Assembly: GCA_946183755.1 (NCBI GenBank)
Contig: CAMHCZ010000118.1
Location: 1 to 5,547 of the forward strand
Source: an uncultured bacterium
Lineage (GTDB): Bacteria > Bacteroidota > Bacteroidia > Bacteroidales > Paludibacteraceae
Direction of reading: 5' to 3'
DNA length: 5,547 bases
Made by a program: the position numbers and the translations under genes. Below, piece after piece: positions 1-5,547 of this stretch. The notes beneath the pieces are model-generated. The model did no database searches, was not told where the DNA came from, and saw only the letters and a list, made by a program, of their open reading frames with translations. The stretch's first letter is position 1; each line of letters begins with the position of its first letter.

Positions 1-1888
1 GATCATACCTTTGGTTAACAGAGAAATACCTGTCATCGAAGATACTTATGTTGATGTGAATTTCGGAACAGGATGCCTGAAAGTGACACCTGCGCACGAT
101 GTCAACGACTATATGCTCGGCGAGAAATACAACCTTGAGTCAATCGACATATTCAACGACGACGGCACACTCAACAAGAATGCCGGAGCAAGATACGAGG
201 GCAAAGACAGATTCGAGGTCAGAGACATGATAGAGAAAGACCTCGCTGAAGCAGGACTTCTCGAAAAGACCGAAGCATACACCAACAACGTCGGTTTCTC
301 AGAAAGAACACACGTCGTAATCGAGCCTAAGCTGTCAATGCAGTGGTTCCTGAAGATGGAAGACCTTGCAAAGCCAGCTCTTGAGGCTGTGATGAACGAT
401 ACTATAAAACTGCACCCTGCAAAGTTCAAGAACACTTACAAATACTGGATGGAGAATGTCAAGGACTGGTGCATATCAAGACAATTGTGGTGGGGACACC
501 GCATACCGGCATATTTCCTTCCCCAAGGAGGATTTGTCGTAGCCGAGAACGAGGACGACGCACTGAAACTTGCAATTGAAAAGACAGGTGATAAGAACTT
601 GACCAAAAACGACTTGCGTCAAGATCCAGATTGTCTTGACACTTGGTTCTCATCATGGTTGTGGCCAATATCTGTCTTCGACGGCATAAACAACCCAGAC
701 AACAAGGACATAAACTACTACTACCCTACGAACGACCTTGTCACAGGTCCAGACATCCTGTTCTTCTGGGTAGCAAGAATGATTGTCTCAGGATACGAGT
801 ACAAAAAGCAGCACTGCTTCAACAACGTATATCTCACTGGTATCGTGAGAGATAAGCTCGGACGCAAGATGTCCAAGTCTCTGGGCAACTCCCCTGACCC
901 AATCGAGCTCATGGAGAAGTTCGGAGCCGACGGTGTAAGAATGGGCATGATGCTTGCGGCTCCTGCCGGCAACGACATCCTCTTCGATGAATCGCTGTGT
1001 GAGCAGGGACGTAACTTCAACAACAAAATCTGGAACGCTCTGAGACTCATAAAGGGATGGACAGTCGCTGACATTGAGCAGCCAGAGTCATCAAAGGTTA
1101 CTGTCAAGTGGTTCGAGTCCAAGCTCAGCGCATCCATCAACGAGATAAACGATTTATTCTCGAAGTACAGACTGTCAGAGGCATTAATGACCGTTTACCG
1201 TCTGTTCTGGGACGAGTTCTCTGCATGGTATCTTGAGGTCATCAAGCCCGAATATCAGCAGCCTATAGACAAAGCCACATATGAGGCAACTCTGTCGTTC
1301 TTCGAGGCATTGCTCAAACTGCTGCACCCATTCATGCCGTTCATCACAGAGGAGCTTTATCATGCAGTGAAAGAAAGAGACGAGAAGGACAGCATAATGG
1401 TAAGCCAGATGCCAAAGGCTGAGGATTTCGACAATGACCTTATAGCTGACTTCGAGACAGCGAAACAGATAGTCGCAAACATCAGAAACATCCGTCAGGC
1501 GAAGAGCATTGCGAATAAGACAACATTGGAGCTTGACATTGTGTCTTCTGACGCAAAGCTGCTCGAAAGCGTGATTTGCAAAATCGCGAATGTCTCTATC
1601 GTAAAGACAAGCGAGAAGCCATCAGCGGCTGCTACATTCATTGTCAACACTACTGAATTCGCAGTGCCTATCAAGGACAACATCGACGTAGAAAGCGAAA
1701 TCAAGAAAATGGAAGACGAGATAAAGTATCTGCAAGGATTCCTCGCTTCTGTGGAGAAGAAGCTTTCAAACGAGAGATTCGTAGCTAATGCCAAGCCTGA
1801 AATCGTTGAGAACGAGCGAAAGAAGAAGGCTGACGCGGAAAGCAAAATAAGCATGCTCAACGAATCAATAGCAGCATTGAAGAAATAA
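1..1888 (+). CDS. valS: Valyl-tRNA synthetase, C-terminal ~628 codons (5' partial)
   Basis: Cytoplasmic class I aminoacyl-tRNA synthetase that attaches valine to tRNA-Val. The reading frame is open from base 2 and continues upstream of the window. The TTG at 11 is an internal Leu codon, not the start. Residues below count from that TTG. The end of the CP1 editing domain is visible, with GTGCLKVTPAHDVND at 19-33. The catalytic core follows: WCISRQLWWGHRIP at 153-166, LDTWFSS at 209-215, TGPDILFFWVARM at 245-257, and the ATP-binding KMSKS loop at 286-290 (bases 866-880). The anticodon-binding helical domain covers about 360-480 and includes WDEFSAWYLEVIKP at 400-413. The last ~70 residues are Lys/Glu-rich and look like the C-terminal coiled-coil arm typical of ValRS. 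The family is about 870-880 aa, so roughly 250 residues are missing, including the HIGH motif. The frame is intact to TAA at 1886-1888, and a terminator follows 16 bases later. Confidence 0.97.
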   Translation, partial: IIPLVNREIPVIEDTYVDVNFGTGCLKVTPAHDVNDYMLGEKYNLESIDIFNDDGTLNKNAGARYEGKDRFEVRDMIEKDLAEAGLLEKTEAYTNNVGFSERTHVVIEPKLSMQWFLKMEDLAKPALEAVMNDTIKLHPAKFKNTYKYWMENVKDWCISRQLWWGHRIPAYFLPQGGFVVAENEDDALKLAIEKTGDKNLTKNDLRQDPDCLDTWFSSWLWPISVFDGINNPDNKDINYYYPTNDLVTGPDILFFWVARMIVSGYEYKKQHCFNNVYLTGIVRDKLGRKMSKSLGNSPDPIELMEKFGADGVRMGMMLAAPAGNDILFDESLCEQGRNFNNKIWNALRLIKGWTVADIEQPESSKVTVKWFESKLSASINEINDLFSKYRLSEALMTVYRLFWDEFSAWYLEVIKPEYQQPIDKATYEATLSFFEALLKLLHPFMPFITEELYHAVKERDEKDSIMVSQMPKAEDFDNDLIADFETAKQIVANIRNIRQAKSIANKTTLELDIVSSDAKLLESVICKIANVSIVKTSEKPSAAATFIVNTTEFAVPIKDNIDVESEIKKMEDEIKYLQGFLASVEKKLSNERFVANAKPEIVENERKKKADAESKISMLNESIAALKK

Positions 1889-1904
1889 ACACAACAACAT
1901 GAAT

Positions 1905-1943
1905 AAAAAAGGATACTGCCCTATGTGGACAGTATCCTTTTTT
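1905..1943 (+). terminator. Intrinsic terminator of valS, probably bidirectional
   Basis: A perfect 14-bp inverted repeat pairs bases 1905-1918 (six A then GGATACTG) with 1930-1943 (CAGTATCC then six T). Two further C-G pairs (1919-1920 with 1927-1928) are possible across a bulged A. The right arm ends in six T, giving a U-tract in the + transcript just after the valS stop. The left arm's A-run gives an equivalent U-tract on the minus strand, so the hairpin could also catch readthrough from the convergent malic enzyme gene. Confidence 0.88.
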
Positions 1944-1961
1944 AATGCTATGCCTATAAAC

Positions 1962-1993
1962 AAATAAGGGTTGCCATTTGGCAACCCTTATTT
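1962..1993 (-). terminator. Intrinsic terminator of the malic enzyme gene
   Basis: A perfect 14-bp inverted repeat, AAATAAGGGTTGCC at 1962-1975 and its complement at 1980-1993, closes a 4-nt loop. It begins 24 bases past the malic enzyme stop on the minus strand. There the GC-rich core is followed by the T-rich tail TTATTTGTTTAT. The + side is also T-rich (TTATTTATTTG), so it may back up the valS terminator as well. Confidence 0.85.
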
Positions 1994-2017
1994 ATTTGTC
2001 GTATATAATCCGAAAGA

Positions 2018-3337
2018 TTAGATATCGTAATTACCGATGAAGTATGGGTAGTTGTTACCATTCTTAGCCATCGCCATTCTCTTTCTGAGTCCTGCCTTAT
2101 AAGCGTCCCAGTCAGTAATCTGAACTCTTGCTACACCAGATTCCATTGCTGCCTTAGCTACTGCGCATGAAACCTCCTCGAGCAAACGTGCGTCAAATGG
2201 CTTTGGAATGAAATACTCTTTGCCAAACTCCAGCTTGTCAACACCGTATGCCTTGCAAACCTCTGCGTCAACCGGCTTCTTAGCCAATCCTGCAATAGCC
2301 TTGACTGCAGCGATCTTCATCTCCTCGTTGATAGCAGTTGCTCTTGTGTCAAGCGCGCCACGGAAGATATATGGGAATCCAAGCACGTTGTTTATCTGGT
2401 TAGGATAGTCAGAACGGCCTGTAGCATAAAGGATATCTTCTCTTGCTTCCATTGCGTTCTTGTATGAAATCTCTGGGTTTGGATTTGCCAATGCGAATAC
2501 GATTGGTCTTGGAGCCATAGTCTTAACCATTTCCTGTGTCAATACATCAGCTGTAGATACACCCAGGAACACATCTGCGCCCTTAACTGCATCAGCCAAA
2601 GTAGTCAAGTCTCTGTCTGTTGCGAAAGGCTTCTTTCTGTCGTTGATATCGGTTCTCTTCGTATTGATCACGCCCTTAGAGTCGCACATTACAACATTCT
2701 CTCTCTTGATACCCATTGAAATGGCAAGATTTGTACATGCAATAGCAGCAGCACCTGCGCCATTCACAACCATCTTGACTTCATCAATCTTCTTTCCTGC
2801 GATTTCCAAAGCGTTAACAAGACCAGAAGAAACGATGATTGCAGTTCCGTGCTGATCGTCGTGCATGAGAGGAATGTCAACTTCCTTCTTCAATCTCTCC
2901 TCGATCTCGAAACACTCAGGAGCCTTTATGTCTTCAAGATTGATACCGCCGAAAGATGGAGCGATAGCCTTAACCACCTCAACGAACTTGTCGATATTTG
3001 TCTCGTTTACTTCAATGTCGAACACATCAACATCGGCGAAAATCTTGAAAAGGAGTCCCTTTCCCTCCATAACAGGCTTTCCAGCCATTGCACCGATGTT
3101 TCCAAGTCCAAGAACAGCGCTTCCGTTGGAAATAACAGCCACGAGATTGCCCTTCGCTGTGTATTTATATACATCTTCAGGATTCTGCTGAATCTCCTTG
3201 CAAGGCTCGGCTACACCTGGAGAGTAAGCCAAAGCCAAATCTTGCTGTGTGATAGTTTTCTTAGTTGGAACAACCTGAACTTTTCCAGCTCTTCCCTGCG
3301 AGTGATAGTCAAGAGCCTCTTGTTTTGTGTAACTCAT
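2018..3337 (-). CDS. Malic enzyme, short form without PTA domain (439 aa)
   Basis: Oxidative decarboxylation of malate to pyruvate and CO2 with reduction of NAD+ or NADP+, in the cytoplasm. The N-terminal malic domain shows LALAYSPGVAEPCKEI at 34-49 with the expected catalytic Tyr38. Lys93 in MEGKG is the expected second catalytic residue. Likely divalent-metal ligands are Glu135 and Asp136 (NLEDIKAPECFEIEERL) and Asp161 (HDDQHGTA). The Rossmann half has the dinucleotide loop GAGAAAIA at 193-200, CDSKG at 218-222, FALANPNPEI at 281-290 and NQINNVLGFP at 313-322. Cofactor preference cannot be decided by eye. The protein ends where MaeB-type enzymes (~760 aa) would continue into a phosphotransacetylase-like domain. 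The terminator follows directly, so no PTA remnant is left. ATG at 3337-3335 is chosen because MSYTKQEALDYHSQGRAGK is a standard family N-terminus. The leader is AT-rich with no Shine-Dalgarno. The gene has its own likely promoter and terminator, so it is probably monocistronic. Confidence 0.95.
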   Translation of the reverse strand: MSYTKQEALDYHSQGRAGKVQVVPTKKTITQQDLALAYSPGVAEPCKEIQQNPEDVYKYTAKGNLVAVISNGSAVLGLGNIGAMAGKPVMEGKGLLFKIFADVDVFDIEVNETNIDKFVEVVKAIAPSFGGINLEDIKAPECFEIEERLKKEVDIPLMHDDQHGTAIIVSSGLVNALEIAGKKIDEVKMVVNGAGAAAIACTNLAISMGIKRENVVMCDSKGVINTKRTDINDRKKPFATDRDLTTLADAVKGADVFLGVSTADVLTQEMVKTMAPRPIVFALANPNPEISYKNAMEAREDILYATGRSDYPNQINNVLGFPYIFRGALDTRATAINEEMKIAAVKAIAGLAKKPVDAEVCKAYGVDKLEFGKEYFIPKPFDARLLEEVSCAVAKAAMESGVARVQITDWDAYKAGLRKRMAMAKNGNNYPYFIGNYDI

Positions 3338-3385
3338 AGTTTATTTATCTAATAGTGTGATTATTTAGGTTTTTCAATTAGTACG

Positions 3386-3393
3386 CAAAGTTA
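3386..3393 (-). promoter_or_regulatory. Candidate Bacteroidota -7 promoter box for the malic enzyme gene
   Basis: On the minus strand this reads TAACTTTG, an exact match to the Bacteroidota sigma-factor -7 consensus TAnnTTTG. It lies 48 bases before the malic enzyme ATG, implying a leader of about 40 nt. A TTTG that could serve as the -33 element sits at 3420-3417. Its spacer of 23 nt is longer than the usual distance, so the -33 assignment is weak. The box lies in the 114-bp gap after pyrD, which supports separate transcription of the malic enzyme gene. Confidence 0.55.
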
Positions 3394-3451
3394 TACTTTT
3401 TATTCACATACGCCTACAAAATCGCGTAAAAAGCCTTAATAATAAACGTTT

Positions 3452-4366
3452 TTACAATATCAGCGCACCAGTAAGCGACTTTGTGTCACTCATTCCATTC
3501 TTTTCCATATACTCCTCTATTCCGTCTATTATCTTAGGACAAACAGCCGGATCTATGAAGTTAGCCGTGCCGACCTCCACTGCGCTTGCGCCTGCAATCA
3601 TGAACTCGACAGCGTCTTCCGCATTAGATATGCCGCCAAGACCGACAACCGGAATGTTCACTGCGTTGCTGACCTGCCAGACCATACGCAAAGCCACCGG
3701 CTTGACGCAAGGACCCGACAGACCGCCTGTAACGGTTGACAGCACCGGACGCCTTGTCTTTGCATTTACCGCCATTCCCATCAGTGTGTTTATCAGCGAG
3801 ACTGAGTCTGCCCCAGCCGCCTCTACCGCCTTCGCTATGGAAGCGATGTCTGTGACGTTCGGAGTGAGCTTGACCATCAGGTGCTTGTCATACGCCTTCC
3901 TTACCGCACTGACAACCTCAGCTGCAGCATTCGGGTCTGTGCCGAAAGTCATGCCGCCCTGCTTCACATTCGGACAGCTTATGTTCAGCTCGATAGCCGG
4001 TATGTTCTCTAATGCGTTTATCTGGCTGGCTGTGTAAACATAATCTTCAACCGATGCTCCAGACACATTCACGATCATATTTGTCGCTATATCCTTGATT
4101 TTAGGATAAATATGCTTCACGAAGTAATCTACTCCTTTATTCTGGAGTCCGACGGCGTTTATCATGCCAGAAGGCGTTTCCGCAAGACGAGGATAGGCAT
4201 TTCCTTCACGATGAAGCTTCGTAGTTCCCTTCACTATTATGCCGCCAAGCCTTGAAATATCGAAGAAATCGGCGTATTCAAGACCATAGCCGAATGTGCC
4301 GGACGCTGTCATGACTGGATTTTTAAGAACCAGTCCTTTGCCCAAATCTACTGTTAAGTTTACCAT
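3452..4366 (-). CDS. pyrD: Dihydroorotate dehydrogenase B (NAD+), catalytic subunit (304 aa)
   Basis: FMN-containing catalytic subunit of class 1B dihydroorotate dehydrogenase. It oxidises dihydroorotate to orotate in de novo pyrimidine synthesis and passes electrons to PyrK. A full-length TIM barrel is visible. Phosphate- and FMN-contacting segments include ASGTFGYG at 21-28, VKGTT at 45-49 and NAVGLQN at 70-76. NISCPNVKQGG at 128-138 carries Cys131, the active-site base typical of class 1 enzymes rather than the Ser of class 2. Lys166 lies in VKLTPN, followed by GGLSG at 214-218 and GLGGIS at 242-247. The length matches the ~300 aa family norm, and there is no N-terminal membrane helix as in class 2. 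The ATG at 4366 overlaps the end of pyrK (ATGGTAA, 7 nt), which suggests translational coupling. The class 1B assignment is supported by the adjacent pyrK. No strong terminator is seen downstream. Confidence 0.96.
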   Translation of the reverse strand: MVNLTVDLGKGLVLKNPVMTASGTFGYGLEYADFFDISRLGGIIVKGTTKLHREGNAYPRLAETPSGMINAVGLQNKGVDYFVKHIYPKIKDIATNMIVNVSGASVEDYVYTASQINALENIPAIELNISCPNVKQGGMTFGTDPNAAAEVVSAVRKAYDKHLMVKLTPNVTDIASIAKAVEAAGADSVSLINTLMGMAVNAKTRRPVLSTVTGGLSGPCVKPVALRMVWQVSNAVNIPVVGLGGISNAEDAVEFMIAGASAVEVGTANFIDPAVCPKIIDGIEEYMEKNGMSDTKSLTGALIL

Positions 4367-5127
4367 TTCAAATCTTTTACATTAAACACAGGTCCGTCTG
4401 AGCAGACACATTTATGACCTTCCTTCGTATCCTCTACACAGCACAGGCACGCGCCAAGTCCGCAAGCCATCTTGTTTTCCAACGACACCTCGCAGCAAAT
4501 ACCCTTTTCCATGGCTATTTTAGCCACAGCCTTCATCATTGGAGTCGGACCGCATGTGTATATACGATCATAAGATTTGCCGTTAAACGCTGAATTTTGC
4601 GTAACAAAGCCTTTTTCGCCAAGACTTCCATCTTCAGTTGAAGTGAAAACCTCGCCGTACTTTGAGTAAACCTCAAGTTCAACCAAGTCTGATTTTGTCT
4701 TTGCTCCAAGAAGATACGAGACTTCAGCACCGGCATTTTTCAGTTCAAGTCCAAGTTGAAGAAGTGGAGCTATGCCGACACCTCCGCCGACCAGCAGGAC
4801 CTTCTCCTGCTTTTCTGGAATTGTAAAGCCGTTTCCCAATGGAAAAACCACGTTTACAACGTCGCCTTCCTTCAGTTCACTCATCTTGCGCGTGCCCTTG
4901 CCTACTTTCTGTACAAGGAGCCACAACTCTTTATTCTGACGATCTACGTAATGGATAGAAATGGGCCTTCTGAGCAAAATGTCAGCGCCCTCTACGTAAA
5001 CTTCCGCAAACTGGCCTGGCTTTATTTCAGGCAGTTCTGAGTCAGACACAAGTTTAAGAACGAAATACTGGCTGCCAGGCATGCTCTGATTGCTCCTGAC
5101 CGCCATATCCCTTATCACTTTTGCCAT
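4360..5127 (-). CDS. pyrK: Dihydroorotate dehydrogenase B, electron-transfer subunit (255 aa)
   Basis: FAD and 2Fe-2S subunit that moves electrons from PyrD's FMN to NAD+, forming with PyrD a soluble heterotetramer in characterised members. It belongs to the ferredoxin-reductase-like superfamily. The N-terminal FAD-binding beta barrel covers about 1-100, with the flavin motif RRPISIH at 53-59. The NAD-binding domain starts at GGGVGIAP, 114-121, with CGPTPMMKAVA at 192-202. The C-terminal cluster has likely ligands Cys222, Cys227, Cys230 (CX4CX2C in ACGLGACLCC) and Cys242 before SDGPVF. Cys211, Cys212, Cys229 and Cys240 are additional nearby cysteines. Length fits the family (~255-265 aa). ATG at 5127 gives the usual short N-terminus before the first beta strand. 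It is the first gene of the pyrK-pyrD unit, with a candidate promoter close upstream and no Shine-Dalgarno. Confidence 0.96.
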   Translation of the reverse strand: MAKVIRDMAVRSNQSMPGSQYFVLKLVSDSELPEIKPGQFAEVYVEGADILLRRPISIHYVDRQNKELWLLVQKVGKGTRKMSELKEGDVVNVVFPLGNGFTIPEKQEKVLLVGGGVGIAPLLQLGLELKNAGAEVSYLLGAKTKSDLVELEVYSKYGEVFTSTEDGSLGEKGFVTQNSAFNGKSYDRIYTCGPTPMMKAVAKIAMEKGICCEVSLENKMACGLGACLCCVEDTKEGHKCVCSDGPVFNVKDLKW

Positions 5128-5147
5128 TTAGATTGATTTAAATTTCA

Positions 5148-5155
5148 CAAATATA
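5148..5155 (-). promoter_or_regulatory. Candidate -7 promoter box for pyrK-pyrD
   Basis: The minus strand reads TATATTTG, an exact TAnnTTTG match, 20 bases before the pyrK ATG. This would give a leader of only about 15 nt. No good TTTG -33 element is found at the expected distance. The nearest is a TTG at 5172-5170, which is too close, so the site may need an activator or may be a chance match in AT-rich sequence. Confidence 0.45.
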
Positions 5156-5179
5156 GCACATATTTACGACAATCTAAGT

Positions 5180-5189
5180 CCGCATGCGG
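5180..5189. repeat. 10-bp perfect palindrome CCGCATGCGG
   Basis: This GC-rich perfect palindrome lies in an otherwise AT-rich 64-bp gap, 2 bases past the stop of the helix-turn-helix gene and about 25 bases upstream of the candidate pyrK -7 box. In the minus-strand transcript it can fold as a CCG/CGG stem with a CATG loop, extended by AAG/CTT (5192-5190 with 5178-5176) around one bulged A. It lacks a U-tract. It could be an operator, a weak transcript-end hairpin for the upstream gene, or chance; the sequence does not decide. Confidence 0.35.
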
Positions 5190-5191
5190 CT

Positions 5192-5547
5192 TTATTCGCA
5201 ACCGTCAGCCTTCACCACTTCATCGAAAGTATTGTCCGAGTAAAACACGATAATCTTTTTTATAGCCTTAGGCTTAGCGAGTGGTTTAAATTCGTCTGCT
5301 ACAGGCCTCTGCTCTGGCTCAGCGGCAACATTCGACTCTTTTGGACTCTCCTTTTCGGAAAAGTCTATCACGCCATCAACAGCGACTGGTCGAGAAGGCG
5401 TAAAAGCCTGCCCGTCCTCACTGTTATCGAGGCCTAAGAGCCAGTTGACACGCACATCCGGATAAGCTTGGCATATCTTCATTACCAAGGCAAGGCTTGG
5501 ATTATTTCTGCCACTAAAGATATGGGATAGTTTAGAAGGATTCTCTC
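5192..5547 (-). CDS. XRE-type helix-turn-helix regulator, C-terminal part (5' end beyond window)
   Basis: Probable DNA-binding transcriptional regulator; its target is unknown. The frame is open from base 5545 down to TAA at 5194-5192, about 118 codons. The TTG at 5488 is internal: coding clearly continues upstream of it as NPSKLSHIFSGRNNPSLA. That segment is the recognition-helix half of an XRE/Cro-like HTH, followed by LVMKICQAYPDVRVNWLLG, the last helices of the domain. I recall both as typical of small Bacteroidota HTH proteins. Next comes a ~55-residue Glu/Pro/Ser/Ala-rich linker that looks disordered. A short C-terminal block, IKKIIVFYSDNTFDEV, has beta-strand character. Only the first HTH helices, probably about 25-30 residues, seem to be missing. 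The gene lies 64 bp upstream of pyrK on the same strand, so readthrough into pyrKD is possible, but I see no direct evidence that it regulates pyrimidine genes. Confidence 0.85.
   Translation of the reverse strand, partial: ENPSKLSHIFSGRNNPSLALVMKICQAYPDVRVNWLLGLDNSEDGQAFTPSRPVAVDGVIDFSEKESPKESNVAAEPEQRPVADEFKPLAKPKAIKKIIVFYSDNTFDEVVKADGCE

Noticed and set aside
11..13. TTG at 11 as the start of a 625-aa valyl-tRNA synthetase.
   Set aside because: The protein would lack the HIGH motif and most of the editing domain, and the frame is open back to the window edge. The gene is cut by the window.
721..1140. Minus-strand frames inside valS (721-1140, 109-435, 1495-1860).
   Set aside because: They lie opposite conserved catalytic, editing and coiled-coil segments of ValS, and nothing suggests independent genes.
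1899..1967. A 22-codon ATG-to-TAA frame on the + strand just after valS.
   Set aside because: It consists almost entirely of the first terminator hairpin and its loop, has no ribosome-binding site, and encodes no recognisable peptide. It is best read as a chance frame.
2849..3352. Open + strand frames opposite the malic enzyme gene (for example 2849-3352 and 2460-2855).
   Set aside because: They are antisense shadows of a gene with complete family motifs and have no motif or start context of their own.
3426..3455. A 7-bp inverted repeat (GTAAAAA / TTTTTAC) at the pyrD stop codon as a possible terminator.
   Set aside because: The stem is nearly all A-T, the loop is 16 nt, and the right arm in transcript sense has no GC core. 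It is too weak to call in such AT-rich sequence.
3483..4037. A 184-codon + strand frame opposite pyrD.
   Set aside because: It is the antisense shadow of the conserved PyrD barrel, with low-complexity Ser/Ala/Thr-rich composition and no recognisable domain.
5486..5488. TTG at 5488 as the start of a 98-aa protein.
   Set aside because: The frame stays open to the window edge, and the upstream codons encode the HTH recognition segment, so this TTG is an internal Leu codon.

Overview
The window looks like ordinary housekeeping chromosome from a member of the Bacteroidota, probably the order Bacteroidales. The assignment rests on several points. There are no recognisable Shine-Dalgarno sequences before the starts, only AT-rich leaders. 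Two upstream regions carry matches to the Bacteroidota -7 promoter box TAnnTTTG. A PyrK/PyrD (class 1B) pair is present, as is usual in anaerobic Bacteroidales. The helix-turn-helix regulator at the right edge has sequence of a kind I associate with this phylum. The species cannot be named from the window alone.

Layout, left to right. Positions 1-1888 (+) hold the C-terminal ~628 codons of valyl-tRNA synthetase (valS), whose 5' part lies outside the window. Positions 1889-2017 separate two convergent genes and hold two perfect 14-bp hairpins that look like back-to-back intrinsic terminators. Positions 2018-3337 (-) encode a complete short-form malic enzyme of 439 aa without the phosphotransacetylase-like domain of MaeB-type enzymes. 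Positions 3338-3451 hold its AT-rich leader and a likely promoter. Positions 3452-5127 (-) are a two-gene pyrimidine unit, pyrK then pyrD, overlapping by 7 nt. Positions 5128-5191 hold a likely pyrK promoter and a 10-bp palindrome. Positions 5192-5547 (-) hold the 3' part of an XRE-type helix-turn-helix regulator that runs off the right edge.

How the genes work together. PyrD (FMN catalytic subunit) and PyrK (FAD/2Fe-2S electron-transfer subunit) together make the NAD+-linked dihydroorotate dehydrogenase of de novo UMP synthesis, which suits an anaerobe. Malic enzyme links malate to pyruvate and reduced nicotinamide cofactor, and ValS charges tRNA-Val; neither has an obvious functional tie to the pyr genes. 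No stretch without a gene exceeds 130 bp. I see no tRNA, rRNA, CRISPR array, insertion sequence or phage gene, and no convincing undescribed system. The items most worth a second look are modest: the regulator and palindrome next to pyrKD, the lone malic-enzyme domain, and the paired terminators.
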